The notes under the pieces: generated by a model
What the model was told of the DNA's origin: nothing
What the model saw: the letters and a program-made list of their open reading frames with translations, nothing else
The model's database searches: none
Translations under genes and position numbers: made by a program
Assembly: GCF_012275535.1 (NCBI RefSeq)
Contig: NZ_JAAVTK010000008.1
Coordinates: forward strand, 206,207-270,206
Length of the DNA stretch: 64,000 nt
Reading direction: 5' to 3'
From: Hymenobacter artigasi
Lineage (GTDB): Bacteria; Bacteroidota; Bacteroidia; Cytophagales; Hymenobacteraceae
In this document: one piece after another, positions 44,238 to 53,513 of the stretch
Position numbering within the stretch: position 1 is the first letter of the stretch
How the letters are laid out: every line of letters begins with the position of its first letter

Positions 44238-44972
44238 ATGACGCCCCTCAAAACCATTGCCGTCGATGATGAGCCCCTGGCCCTGGGCCTGGTCGCGTCC
44301 TTCGTTCAAAAAACGCCGTTTCTGGAGCTGGTGGGCAAGTTTGGCAGCGCCGTGGAGGCCCTCAAGTACCTGCACGAGCACCCCGGCACCGTTGATTTGG
44401 CCTTCCTCGATATTCAAATGCAGGAGCTCAACGGCCTGGAGCTGGCCCGCGTGCTGGGCCCCACCGGCCCGCGCGTCATCTTCACCACCGCCTTTAGCCA
44501 GTACGCCCTCGAAGGCTACCGCGTCGATGCCCTCGACTACCTGGTGAAGCCCTTCAACTACGAGGAGTTTCTGCGCGCCGCCGGCAAGGCCCGCGCCTAC
44601 GCCGAGCTCACCGCGCAGCACGCCACGGCCCCCGCCGCCAGCCCCGAGGAAGAAGAATACCTCTTCCTGAAAGCCGAGTACCAGCTGGTGCGCGTAGCCC
44701 TCAGCGACATTCTCTATATCGAAGGCCTGAAGGACTACGTGAAAGTGCACCTCAAAAGCACGCCCCGCGCCCTGCTCTCCCTCATGAGCCTCAAGGCAAT
44801 GGAGGAAAAGCTGCCCGCCCGGCGCTTCATGCGCATCCACCGCTCGTTCATCGTGGCGCTCGATAAGATTGAGGCCGTGCGCCGCCTCACCGTCCAGATT
44901 GGGGCCGTCACCATCCCCGTGGGCGACCAGTACAAAGAAGCCTTCCTGCAGTTTCTCAGCCGCTGGAGCTAA
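44238..44972 (+). CDS. LytTR-family response regulator
   Basis: 244 residues. The receiver has VDDEP, acceptor Asp58 in AFLDIQM, and Lys in YLVKPFNYEEFL. The LytTR DNA-binding domain occupies the C-terminal 100 residues (FLKAEYQLVRVALSDILYIE, YVKVHL, FMRIHRSFIVAL). It should be phosphorylated by the kinase just upstream and control promoters by binding a pair of direct sites. Regulated genes cannot be predicted. Confidence 0.95.
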   Translation: MTPLKTIAVDDEPLALGLVASFVQKTPFLELVGKFGSAVEALKYLHEHPGTVDLAFLDIQMQELNGLELARVLGPTGPRVIFTTAFSQYALEGYRVDALDYLVKPFNYEEFLRAAGKARAYAELTAQHATAPAASPEEEEYLFLKAEYQLVRVALSDILYIEGLKDYVKVHLKSTPRALLSLMSLKAMEEKLPARRFMRIHRSFIVALDKIEAVRRLTVQIGAVTIPVGDQYKEAFLQFLSRWS

Positions 44973-44988
44973 GGCGTGTTATGGTGAT

Positions 44989-45051
44989 AAACCGAACGCC
45001 ATGCTGAGCATTCTGCGTATCAAGCAGAATGCTCGGCATGACGTTCAGTTT
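44989..45051. repeat. REP-like inverted repeat, GTCATGC family, copy 3
   Basis: 28-base arms (44989-45016 and 45024-45051) share the CATGCTGAGCATTCTGC core; three mismatches, with a 7-base loop. Just after the LytTR stop. Confidence 0.85.
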
Positions 45052-45128
45052 ATCCCTTCCGCCCCCGCACTAAACTTTCCCGCCTTCTACCACTCTAATG
45101 CCCCCTACACTTCCTGTCTTTCTGAGCT

Positions 45129-46394
45129 ATGAATCCATTCACCTTTTCCGGGAGCCCCACTCCCGGCCCGGCCCCCCATGAGTGGGAGGCAGCCCCGCCG
45201 CAGCTGGCCGTTTTGTGCCTTTCCGGCAGCCTGGGCGGGCTGGAGCTGAACAGCCTTAAATTTGCCGGCTGGATGCAGGAGCGCGGCTGGCGCGTCACCT
45301 TTTTCGCGCCGCCTGCCACGCCGCTGGCCATGTGGGCCGAAGACTGGTTTGTGCCCCTCGAAACCCTGGCCGTGCGCCGGGGCCTGGCCATGCCCCTCAT
45401 GGCCTGGGCCCTCAAAGCGCAGCTCGAACGCCTGAATATCGACGTACTGGTTGTTACCCAGAACAAAGACCTGCCCGTGGCCACGCTGGTAAAAACCCTG
45501 CTCGGCGGCCGGCTGCGCATCATTTACCAGCAGCACATGCAGCTGGGGCGGCCCAAGCGCAGCCCCGTGCACACGCTGCGCTTCGGCCTGCTCGATGCCT
45601 GGCTGACGCCCCTGCCCGGCCTGGCCCGCGAAGTGGCTCATCTCACCCGCCTCGACACGGCTAAGCTGCACCTCGTGCCCCTGGGCCTGCCCCTGGAGCA
45701 GTTTGCGCCGCCCACTCACACGCCCTTCGCGGCCCGGCAGGAGCTGGGCCTGCCCCAGGACGTGCGCCTGCTGGGCATTTTGGGCCGGCTGGATGCCGGC
45801 AAGGGGCAGCATTTCGTGATTGATGCGCTGCACCACCTGCGCCAGCAGTACGGCTACGATGCCCACCTCGTCATCATGGGCGAGCCCACCCGCAACGAGG
45901 GCGATGCCTATCTGCGCCAAATCCAGCGGCAGGTGGCTCGGCTGGGCCTGCAAAACCAGGTGCATTTCCGGGGCTTCCAGGCCAATCCAGCGGTATTCTA
46001 CCATGCCATTGATGTCTTTGTGATGGCTTCGGAAAATGAAACCTACGGCATGGTGACCCTGGAAGCGCTGGCCTCGGGCGTGCCCGTGGTGGGCGCGGCC
46101 GCCGGCGGCACCTCCGAGCTGGTGGCGCACAACCAGACCGGCCTGCTCTACCTGCCCGGCGACGTGGCCGCCTGCGCCCGGGCCATTGGCCGCACGTTTG
46201 CCGAGCCGGCCGCCACCCACGAGCGGGTGGAGCGTGCCCGCCTGGCGCGCTGGCACTACTCGCACCACCGCCAGTGCGCCCTCACCGAAGACGTAATTCG
46301 GGCCGTGGCAACTGCGCCGGCGGCTACGGCCCGGGCCACCCAGCGGCGGCCATTGTCCGTGAATGCCGCTTTTGCCCCCGCCGTGGCCAAGTAG
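45129..46394 (+). CDS. Glycosyltransferase family 4
   Basis: 421 residues, soluble, GT-B fold. The N-terminal domain has LAVLCLSGSLGGLELNSLKF, the usual start of the acceptor-binding half. The C-terminal domain has LGILGRLDAGKGQHFVIDAL, the donor-binding loop, and the EX7E motif in ASENETYGMVTLEALASG. GAAAGGTSELV is also diagnostic. It transfers an activated sugar onto a glycan or lipid; the substrate is unknown. Followed by a terminator 93 bases on. Confidence 0.92.
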   Translation: MNPFTFSGSPTPGPAPHEWEAAPPQLAVLCLSGSLGGLELNSLKFAGWMQERGWRVTFFAPPATPLAMWAEDWFVPLETLAVRRGLAMPLMAWALKAQLERLNIDVLVVTQNKDLPVATLVKTLLGGRLRIIYQQHMQLGRPKRSPVHTLRFGLLDAWLTPLPGLAREVAHLTRLDTAKLHLVPLGLPLEQFAPPTHTPFAARQELGLPQDVRLLGILGRLDAGKGQHFVIDALHHLRQQYGYDAHLVIMGEPTRNEGDAYLRQIQRQVARLGLQNQVHFRGFQANPAVFYHAIDVFVMASENETYGMVTLEALASGVPVVGAAAGGTSELVAHNQTGLLYLPGDVAACARAIGRTFAEPAATHERVERARLARWHYSHHRQCALTEDVIRAVATAPAATARATQRRPLSVNAAFAPAVAK

Positions 46395-46486
46395 CCGCCC
46401 CAAAAAAGTCCGTTTGGTCGATGCAGTGCCGGTTTTGGCCGATATGTGTGCCCACCGCCGGCACCGTGCCCGTAGTTTCAGGATAT

Positions 46487-46520
46487 TAATCAGCCTCCCG
46501 GGCCTCCTGATTAGTTTTTT
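46487..46520 (+). terminator. Terminator of the glycosyltransferase gene
   Basis: TAATCAG pairs with CTGATTA around a GC-rich loop, then seven bases with six T. Located 93 bases after the stop at 46394. Confidence 0.5.
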
Positions 46521-46525
46521 AAGAT

Positions 46526-46708
46526 ATGAGCTCCGTTGTCAAGCTTCGTTTTTTGAGTGGGCTGCTGCTGAAGCTGGCCGTGCCGGCCGCCGTGCTGGGC
46601 CAGCACGACTGCCCGGCGTTCAGCGCCCCCCGCCCCGCGCTACGTGCCCCGCACCCTGCCCCGCCGCCGGTCGGGGCCGCGCTATGCCATAAGCCCTGTC
46701 ATTCCTAA
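46526..46708 (+). CDS. Possible small exported peptide, doubtful
   Basis: 60 residues with a signal-like start (KLRFLSGLLLKLAVPAAVLG) and a Cys/Pro-rich remainder. It begins six bases after a terminator and the region ends at a second terminator (46876-46905), so a short separate transcript is likely. A Pro/Arg-rich reading in another frame continues beyond 46644, and a frameshift in the C-run near 46626 is possible. May equally be a non-coding RNA. No family recognised. Confidence 0.2.
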   Translation: MSSVVKLRFLSGLLLKLAVPAAVLGQHDCPAFSAPRPALRAPHPAPPPVGAALCHKPCHS

Positions 46709-46875
46709 GCGGCCCGGCGTGCTGCGCGTGGCCACCCACCCGGCGAGATTACCTCCCGCCGGCAGCAGCGCCCAGCAAATGCCCCCGTCCCGGAATGGCA
46801 GGCACCATTACCAGCCACGGCCTGCCGTTGTGCCGCCGCGCGCAACCTCCGGCCCCGGCCGTGGTTCAAATGCAC

Positions 46876-46905
46876 AAAAAGCCCTTGCGGACGCAAGGGC
46901 TTTTT
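46876..46905 (+). terminator. Rho-independent terminator
   Basis: AAAAAGCCCTTGCG pairs with CGCAAGGGCTTTTT over a two-base loop. Strong, works on either strand. No confirmed gene ends here. The remaining bases to 47184 are AT-rich and should carry the promoter of the T9SS cargo gene, but no clear element was picked. Confidence 0.85.
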
Positions 46906-47184
46906 ATGTTCAATGCAGGGGGGAGCAGTAAGTTTTATTCCCCTTTTATTGGTGATAGGACTGATTAGCTGTCAAGTATTTACTGCCAAAGAACGGGGCT
47001 TCCAGGATTGAATGGGTAAATAAAAAAGCCGATTGCGCAGCGCTGGATAGGTTGGGTGTGGAATATAAAGATTTGATAATGGAATAATGCTCTAAATCCA
47101 AGTCCACTCAAATATCTTTACACTCAACGTGTCCACCCCATGATAATTTGGTAAAACCCCTAAACCCCTAATAACCCGTTTTTT

Positions 47185-50100
47185 ATGAGAAACCCGTTAC
47201 CCTGTTTTTCCGCCATTATCACCCGCAGCTTCGTGCTGGCGATGATGCTAATGTTACCGCTGCTCGGGTGGGGGCAGACCACGATTGCCTACTGGAATTT
47301 TAACGGGGCTTCTGCTACGGTAGATATAACATCCACTACTCCTAATAACTCAGCTAGTACAGTTACAACAACTGGTTCTACTATTACGTCCTATACAGCA
47401 CCAGGACCAGGAGGAACAGGTGACAACTCCGCCACAGCCAATAACTGGGCTGGTGGTAGTGGAACTAAGTATTGGCAGATAGATTTTGCAAGTACCGGTT
47501 TTTCAAATCTGAAAGTCGGCTCCAAGCATATTTCTTCTAATACTGGTCCTAAAGACTTTAAGATTCAATATAAAGTAGGTGCGGGAGCTTGGACTGATGC
47601 CGGCATCACATATGCTGTCACCACGTCTTGGGCTTCTTCGGTTGTCGCACAGGCATTACCAACTGCTGTCGCTAACCAAGCGCAAGTTTCGTTGCGTTGG
47701 ATTATGACTTCTAACAATGCCGCAAATACAGGTAGCACACTTGCAAATGGTGGCACGTCGCGCATAGATGAAATACTGGTAGAAGGCACCGCTGCCCCCA
47801 CCAACTCCATCAACACACCCACCTTCGCTACCACAGCGCTTTGCGCCAGCACGGCCGCTTCGTTGGATGTGACCTTCATGGCTACCGGCACCTTCACGGC
47901 AGGCAATACCTTCAATATCCAGCTGTCGAATGGAAGTGGCGTATTTCCCAGCATGCCGGTTGTTATCGGCTCGATTTCAAACACGGTGACCACGGCCCAG
48001 ACCGTGACCACGACCATTCCGGCCGGCACGGCCAGCGGCACCGGCTACCTCATTCGGGTAGTAGCCGATGGCCCTGCCACTACCAGCTCCCCGGCTTCGG
48101 CGGCGCTCACCATTGTGAGCAACCCCACGTTAGCCATCGCACCCACTACCACCCAGACCTTCGTGGCCGGCGGCAGCGGCAGCCTGCTTACGGCCACCGA
48201 AACCCCTGTTGCGGCCGGCAACACCCGCGTATGGCAAGTGAGCAGCACCAGCGGCGGCACATTCAGCAACATCAGCCCTGCTCAAACTGGTGTTACCTAT
48301 ACGCCCACCTTCGCTACAGTCGGCACGTATTTCGTACGCGTGCTGAGCACCTTCGCCGCTTGTGCTGCTGTTACTAGCAATGAGGTAGAAATTGACGTGA
48401 CTAACCCGGTGCCTACCATCACGGGCATTTCCCCAAGCCAAGCCATGGCGGGCAGCCCCGACTTTACGCTCACTATCACGGGCACCAACTTCGTAGCTGC
48501 TTCTACGACCACATTCAACGGAGTGAGCCGGGTCACCACCTATGTATCGGCCACACAACTGACGGTAGCTGTGCTGGCTGCCGACGTTGCCACTGTAGGT
48601 AATTACAACGTGGCTGTGACCAATGCCAGCGGTACCACGGCCGCTACAGCCGCTTCTACCTTTGCCGTGCTACCCCAGCCCACGGGTACGGCCTGCCTTA
48701 CACAAGATTTCGAAAATGCCACCTTCCCGCCCACGGGCTGGCTGACTTCTGGGGCGACTCGTTCAACTGCTGCTGGTGATATTAAAACTGGTAGCGGAGC
48801 GGCCATTTTTGGCTCTAATACTGGCACTCTCACTACGGCCACGCTGGTAAATCCCAATCTGCTGACTTTCGCACTGGGCCGCAGCACCAATACTACGGTC
48901 AAATCGCTCATTGTGGAAGTGTCGACTACTACGCAGACCGGTACTTTCACCCCCGTCGCCACCTACGACCACAGCAATGTACCCAGCGGCAGCTATGACG
49001 TGTATTACGTCGACCTGTCGGCCTATGCCACCACTGCTCAGGTGTGGGTGCGCTTCCGCAAAGCCAGCAGCACTACCTCGCCTTGGCGCCTCGACGACGT
49101 GAATGTGTATTGTTCGGCATCTGCTCCCGCCCCCAAAATCGACGTAACTCAAGGCGCTACCGCCATTCCCAGCGGTACCGGTAGCTATGCCTTTGCCAGT
49201 ACCGGCGTAGGGACTACCACCGATGCCACCTTCACCATCAGCAACAACGGCACGGACGACCTGCTGCTCTCGGGCACTCCAGCAGTGGCCGTGACCGGAG
49301 CCGATGCCAGCCAGTTCAGCATTACGCAGCAGCCGGCCAGCACTACGCTCACGCCCAGCGGGACCACCAGCGCCACCACGTTTGTGGTACGCTTTCAGCC
49401 CACTACTACCGGTGCCAAAACGGCGGGCATCAGCATTGCCAACAACGACAGCAACAAAAACCCTTACACGTTTGCTCTCACCGGAACGGGCCTCAACGTC
49501 ACGCCTACCCTGACGGCTACACAGAATACGCTCACGTTCACCACCACCGCCGGCCAGGCCGCCACGCAGAGCTATGTGCTGACGGGTAGCAACCTGGCCG
49601 CCAATGCGGCGGTTGCCATCAGCAGCAACAACGCCAGCTTGCAGGTATCTACCAATGGCGGCATCTCGTTTGCCGCCACCGCCACTGCCACTACCACCGC
49701 TTCCGGCACGCTGAGCCAGACGGTGCAAGTGCGCTTCACGGCCCCGGCCACGGTGGGCAGCGGCTCGGCCACCATCAGCAACACCACTGGCTCCTTGTCG
49801 GCTCCGGTGGCCGTGACCACTACCACCGCCATACCGCTGGCTTCGGCGCCGGGCCTGTTGCTGCTCGAAGATAATTTCAACTACGCCAGCGGTACCCTGC
49901 TGAGCGCGAATGGTTGGGCTGTTCACAGCGGTATCACCGGTACGAATGGCGATGCTCCTACCACAGTAGCCGGCAACCTGACCAATATAAGCTACCCTAC
50001 CGGGCCGTTAGCATCCAATGCCAACCATGTGTCGTCTATCGGTACTTCTACCGATGTGAACAAGGGCTTCACGGCGCTCACTGGCTCGAATACGGTGTAC

Positions 50101-51873
50101 TACTCCGTCCTGCTCAACATCCCGACGGGTGGAACCCGGACCGACTATTTCCTGCACTTCTTGGAGCGTACCAACACAGCCGGCACCAGCGTAAAAAACT
50201 TCCGGGCCAAGCTGTTTGCCCGCTCGGGCACGGCGGCCAATACCTTCAACCTCGGCGTTAGCATTACTTCAAACCCCAACGAAACCCCTGCCCCCAGCTA
50301 CAGCACGGCCGAATATGCCGAAGGACAATCGTATCTGGTAGTTGTAAAATACGTTTTTGTACCGGGCGGCAACGACGCGGTTTCCCTGTTTGTGTTTGAT
50401 AATGCGACGGCTGCCCCGGTTACGGAGCCTGCCACGGCCATTGCCTCCTTGCAGCAGGCCAATAATGCTACGTTTGCCTTACCCAATGGCATTGCCATTC
50501 GCCAAACCACTACATCACCCTACATCGACATCGACGGCATCCGCGTGGCCACGGGCTGGGGCGCGGCGGTAGGCAACCCGGTCTATACCGCAGCTACCGC
50601 CGTTATCAACGCTGGCAATTACTACGCGTTAACCATGAACGACGCGGCCGCCCTGCTAACTCCCAATGGCAATGCCAACGTAGAATCGGCCCTTACCCTC
50701 ACCAACGGCTTTATCAACACCACTGCTACCAACAGCCTCACCCTGTACCAGACGGCCACGGTAAGCGGCGGCAGCAGCACCAGCTACGTAAACGGCCCCG
50801 TACTGCGCCCGCTCGGCATCATCGCCGCCACAACTACTCCGCTTAGCTTCACCTTCCCCGTGGGCAAGGGTAATTTCTACCGCCCCATCACCCTGAGCCT
50901 GACCGAGCACAAGGCCCCCAGCGTCTACACCGCCACCCAAACGGAGGTCAACCCCAACCGCACCCTGGCATCGGGCAGTGGCCTGGGCACCGCGCCCCTG
51001 GCCCGCGTATCATCGAAACGCTTCTATACCGTCACATCTTCCAACACCACGGCTGGTAACTTCACTGGCACTGTCACGCTCAGCTTTGGGGCCGAAGACT
51101 ACGTGAACGTGCCCAGCAGCACCGATTTCGTGATTGCCAAGCGCGATGCCACCGGTCCCTTCGCCAACCAGTGGACCAACCTGGGTCGCTCCGGCAATAC
51201 AGGTACCGATTCCGGGGCCGGCGGCCCCTCGGTGGCAGGTACGCTCACTTCCGCTTCGTTCTCCGATTTCTCCGACTTCGTGCTCGGGGCCCAGAACGAC
51301 CTGTCCAACACCAACGTGCTGGCTGCTACCAATCCGCTGCCCGTCGAGCTCACCAGGTTCAGCGCGCAGCGCCAGGCCGATAAAACGGTTGCGGTGAAGT
51401 GGGCCACGGCCAGCGAGAAAAACAGCGCCCGTTTTGAAGTGCAGCGCAGCCTCAATGGCCGCGAGTTTGCCACCATCGACACCGTAGCGGCCCAGGGCAG
51501 CAGCACCCGGCCCACCGCCTACGGCACCCTCGACAAAGCGGCTCCGGCCGCCCTGCTCTACTACCGCCTGCGGCAGGTAGACCTGGATGGCACCTCGGCA
51601 CTCTCGCCCGTGGTCACCGTTCTCGGCGCGGGCCAGCAGGCTGCTAAGGTGCCGCTGTACCCCAACCCGGCCCATAGCCGCATCAGCTTCATCGCCGCCG
51701 CTGCCACGCCTTACCGCGTGCTCAACCAGCTGGGCCAGCCGCTGTTGCACGGCACCACCGAAGCCGGTACGGCCAGCATCGGCCTCGAAGCCCTGCCCAC
51801 CGGCCTCTACTTCCTGGAGCTGCAAACGGCCACTGGCCGCACCGTGCAGAAATTTGAAAAAACAACGGAGTAG
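47185..51873 (+). CDS. T9SS-secreted multidomain protein with C-terminal sorting domain
   Basis: 1562 residues. Signal peptide (SFVLAMMLMLPLLGWGQ); an N-terminal beta-sandwich (AYWNFNG ... KYWQIDFASTGFSNLKV) found in many Bacteroidota secreted proteins; an Ig-like region; an IPT/TIG domain near residue 412 (TITGISPSQAMAGSPDFTLT); a choice-of-anchor D-like domain near 650-770 (ATFTISNNGTDDLLLSG); further beta domains; and at the end a type A T9SS sorting domain (KVPLYPNPAHSRISF ... GLYFLELQTATGRTVQKFEK). It is therefore exported to the surface or medium and processed by a PorU-type sortase. No catalytic domain was recognised. The N-terminal 200 codons are lower in GC than the rest. Confidence 0.88.
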   Translation: MRNPLPCFSAIITRSFVLAMMLMLPLLGWGQTTIAYWNFNGASATVDITSTTPNNSASTVTTTGSTITSYTAPGPGGTGDNSATANNWAGGSGTKYWQIDFASTGFSNLKVGSKHISSNTGPKDFKIQYKVGAGAWTDAGITYAVTTSWASSVVAQALPTAVANQAQVSLRWIMTSNNAANTGSTLANGGTSRIDEILVEGTAAPTNSINTPTFATTALCASTAASLDVTFMATGTFTAGNTFNIQLSNGSGVFPSMPVVIGSISNTVTTAQTVTTTIPAGTASGTGYLIRVVADGPATTSSPASAALTIVSNPTLAIAPTTTQTFVAGGSGSLLTATETPVAAGNTRVWQVSSTSGGTFSNISPAQTGVTYTPTFATVGTYFVRVLSTFAACAAVTSNEVEIDVTNPVPTITGISPSQAMAGSPDFTLTITGTNFVAASTTTFNGVSRVTTYVSATQLTVAVLAADVATVGNYNVAVTNASGTTAATAASTFAVLPQPTGTACLTQDFENATFPPTGWLTSGATRSTAAGDIKTGSGAAIFGSNTGTLTTATLVNPNLLTFALGRSTNTTVKSLIVEVSTTTQTGTFTPVATYDHSNVPSGSYDVYYVDLSAYATTAQVWVRFRKASSTTSPWRLDDVNVYCSASAPAPKIDVTQGATAIPSGTGSYAFASTGVGTTTDATFTISNNGTDDLLLSGTPAVAVTGADASQFSITQQPASTTLTPSGTTSATTFVVRFQPTTTGAKTAGISIANNDSNKNPYTFALTGTGLNVTPTLTATQNTLTFTTTAGQAATQSYVLTGSNLAANAAVAISSNNASLQVSTNGGISFAATATATTTASGTLSQTVQVRFTAPATVGSGSATISNTTGSLSAPVAVTTTTAIPLASAPGLLLLEDNFNYASGTLLSANGWAVHSGITGTNGDAPTTVAGNLTNISYPTGPLASNANHVSSIGTSTDVNKGFTALTGSNTVYYSVLLNIPTGGTRTDYFLHFLERTNTAGTSVKNFRAKLFARSGTAANTFNLGVSITSNPNETPAPSYSTAEYAEGQSYLVVVKYVFVPGGNDAVSLFVFDNATAAPVTEPATAIASLQQANNATFALPNGIAIRQTTTSPYIDIDGIRVATGWGAAVGNPVYTAATAVINAGNYYALTMNDAAALLTPNGNANVESALTLTNGFINTTATNSLTLYQTATVSGGSSTSYVNGPVLRPLGIIAATTTPLSFTFPVGKGNFYRPITLSLTEHKAPSVYTATQTEVNPNRTLASGSGLGTAPLARVSSKRFYTVTSSNTTAGNFTGTVTLSFGAEDYVNVPSSTDFVIAKRDATGPFANQWTNLGRSGNTGTDSGAGGPSVAGTLTSASFSDFSDFVLGAQNDLSNTNVLAATNPLPVELTRFSAQRQADKTVAVKWATASEKNSARFEVQRSLNGREFATIDTVAAQGSSTRPTAYGTLDKAAPAALLYYRLRQVDLDGTSALSPVVTVLGAGQQAAKVPLYPNPAHSRISFIAAAATPYRVLNQLGQPLLHGTTEAGTASIGLEALPTGLYFLELQTATGRTVQKFEKTTE

Positions 51874-51883
51874 CACGGATTTC

Positions 51884-51916
51884 AGCGTACGTTCACGGAT
51901 TTCGTGAACGTACGCT
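51884..51916. repeat. Small hairpin after the T9SS cargo gene
   Basis: AGCGTACGTTCACG pairs perfectly with CGTGAACGTACGCT around a five-base loop, eleven bases after the stop. Confidence 0.8.
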
Positions 51917-51927
51917 AAACGGTTTTA

Positions 51928-51973
51928 AGCAAATAAAAAAGGCTTGCCAGATGGCAAGCCTTTTTTATTTGCT
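51928..51973. terminator. Bidirectional terminator
   Basis: AGCAAATAAAAAAGGCTTGC and its complement form a long stem with A-run and T-run flanks and a GATG-like loop. It can end both the T9SS cargo transcript and the leftward isc transcript. Confidence 0.92.
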
Positions 51974-52026
51974 GTGAGTGAGAATTGAAATTTCCTCGGC
52001 AACATAAATTCCGCGCTAATCCGTGG

Positions 52027-52353
52027 TCAGACGGAAAAGCTCTCGCCGCAGCCGCACTCGCGCGAGGCGTTGGGGTTGTTGAATTGAAAGCCCTTGCCAT
52101 TGAGGCCGTCGGAGAAATCGAGTTCGGTGCCGGCCAGGTAGAGGAAGCTTTTCATATCGACCACCACGCGCACGCCCTTGTCCTCGAATTCCTGGTCCAT
52201 GGGCCGCACTTCGTTGTCGAAGTCCAGCTTATAGCTCAGGCCCGAGCAGCCGCCGCCGGCCACCGAGGCACGCAGGCGGTAGGTGTCGTCAAGGTGCGCG
52301 TCTTCAATCAGGCGCGCTACTTTTTCTTTGGCTTTATCGGATACGGTAATCAT
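52027..52353 (-). CDS. iscA: A-type iron-sulfur carrier (IscA/ErpA)
   Basis: 108 residues. The three conserved cysteines are present: Cys36 in GGGCSGLSY and Cys100/Cys102 in RECGCGESF. Length and the GKGFQFNNPNA segment fit the HesB/IscA family. It receives Fe-S clusters or iron and passes clusters to target proteins. It is the last gene of a leftward unit with iscS, iscU and a hypothetical gene, ending at the terminator near 51950. Confidence 0.93.
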   Translation of the reverse strand: MITVSDKAKEKVARLIEDAHLDDTYRLRASVAGGGCSGLSYKLDFDNEVRPMDQEFEDKGVRVVVDMKSFLYLAGTELDFSDGLNGKGFQFNNPNASRECGCGESFSV

Positions 52354-52476
52354 GGCAGTAGGAGTGGAGCTGTTCAGGCTTAAAGGAAAGCCGAATGGAC
52401 CCGCAATTTAGACACATTATAAACAAGCGGCCGAATTTCTTTGTTCACTCGCTCGCCAAACAATTTATCGAAGCCC

Positions 52477-52869
52477 TTAAGAGCTTGGATTAAGCACCAC
52501 GCTGAACACGGTAATCGTGTTCAAATCGCGGTCAAAATAAAGCTTGTCCAGCGCCTCATATACGTTGTGCGCCCGGAAGTAGGACGTTTGCAGCTCCCGG
52601 TCGCCCCGCGCACGCCATTGCAGCGTGTAGGAGCTTTCGGTATCGCGGTAGCTGCGCACGTAGGCCAGCATCTTTTCCAGACACTCCGTTTTATCGCGGC
52701 CGGTTTCGTAGCGAAACAGGAAGCTTTGCTGGTGGCGTGGGTTCACCGTAATCAAATCCAGCCGGGTCAGCCCCTCCAACTCCCGAAACTCGAACTGCAG
52801 CTGCGCTGGCTCCAGGCCCAGGTACTGCCGAATCTCGCGCTCCAGCCGGGCAATGTCAAATTCGTCCAT
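52477..52869 (-). CDS. Hypothetical protein within the isc operon
   Basis: 130 residues, soluble and acidic, no signal peptide. It starts DEFDIARLEREIRQYLGL and has a beta-rich middle (LTRLDLITVNPRHQQSFLFR). No cysteines suited to cluster binding are conserved in an obvious motif (one Cys, in TECLEKM). I recognise no family. Placed between iscU and iscA in the same direction, so co-transcription is likely; a role in cluster assembly is only inference. An inverted repeat occupies the gap to iscU. Confidence 0.72.
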   Translation of the reverse strand: MDEFDIARLEREIRQYLGLEPAQLQFEFRELEGLTRLDLITVNPRHQQSFLFRYETGRDKTECLEKMLAYVRSYRDTESSYTLQWRARGDRELQTSYFRAHNVYEALDKLYFDRDLNTITVFSVVLNPSS

Positions 52870-52878
52870 CTATGACAA

Positions 52879-52994
52879 ATAGTAAATGGGTAATTGCGTA
52901 AATGAGTAAGGGAGTAACTGACTGAAAGTGGAAAAGGAGCAAGGCTCTTCCCATATTCACCCAATTACTCCCTTACTCAATTACTCAGTTACTA
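52879..52994. repeat. Inverted-repeat element, AGTAACTGAGTAA type
   Basis: Left arm words AGTAAATGGGTAATTGCG and GAGTAAGGGAGTAACTG (52879-52922) are matched by the complements CAATTACTCCCTTACTC and TTACTCAGTTACT (52959-52994). The right arm includes the TAG stop of iscU. It spans almost the whole gap to the next gene. Confidence 0.85.
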
Positions 52995-53402
52995 GTGGTG
53001 CGACAACTCCAAAGCGGGCAGGCCGTTTTTCACACGGTAGTCCGAGATAGCCGATTTAATAGCATCTTCAGCCAGTACCGAGCAGTGGATTTTTACGGGT
53101 GGTAGGGCCAACTCTTCCACAATTTCCATGTTGTCGATGGCCAAGGCCTCGTCGATGGATTTGCCCTTCAGCCACTCCGTCGCGAGCGACGACGAGGCGA
53201 TGGCCGAGCCGCAGCCGAACGTCTTGAATTTGGCGTCGGTGATGGTGTTGGTGGCTTCGTCTACCTCAATTTGTAGGCGCATAACGTCGCCGCACTCAGG
53301 TGCGCCCACGAGGCCGGTGCCTACGTTCTTCTTGCTTTTGTCCAGCGTGCCCACGTTGCGGGGGTTGCTGTAGTGGTCGATTACCTTATCGGAGTAAGCC
53401 AT
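52992..53402 (-). CDS. iscU: Iron-sulfur cluster scaffold protein
   Basis: 136 residues. Cluster ligands are in APECGDV (Cys37), KTFGCGSAIASSS and KIHCSVLAE, with the nearby Asp39. The start DKVIDHYSNPRNVG is canonical for IscU. It builds clusters with sulfur delivered by IscS, encoded just upstream. The usual LPPVKIHC motif recognised by HscA is present, although hscA/hscB are not in this window. Confidence 0.97.
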   Translation of the reverse strand: MAYSDKVIDHYSNPRNVGTLDKSKKNVGTGLVGAPECGDVMRLQIEVDEATNTITDAKFKTFGCGSAIASSSLATEWLKGKSIDEALAIDNMEIVEELALPPVKIHCSVLAEDAIKSAISDYRVKNGLPALELSHH

Positions 53403-53416
53403 TTTCGCTTTGCTTA

Positions 53417-53513
53417 AATTATGAATTATAAATTATAAATTATGAATTGAAAATTAGAAGCAGAATGCGCCAAAAGGGGCAATTCATAATTCAAAATTTA
53501 TAATTCATAATTA
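53417..53513. repeat. AT-rich inverted repeat between iscS and iscU
   Basis: AATTATGAATTATAAATTAT (from 53418) is matched by ATAATTCATAATT and TTATAATTCATAATT words on the right side (to 53513). Fills the gap between iscS and iscU. Sequence is unlike the GC-rich families elsewhere. Confidence 0.85.

Noticed and set aside
46644..46931. Pro/Arg-rich 95-codon frame
   Set aside because: It runs straight through a strong terminator, so it is unlikely to be a gene as it stands.
52879..53513. Origin of replication suggested by AT-rich repeats
   Set aside because: The repeats are paired palindromes in operon gaps, with no DnaA-box cluster and no dnaA or dnaN nearby.
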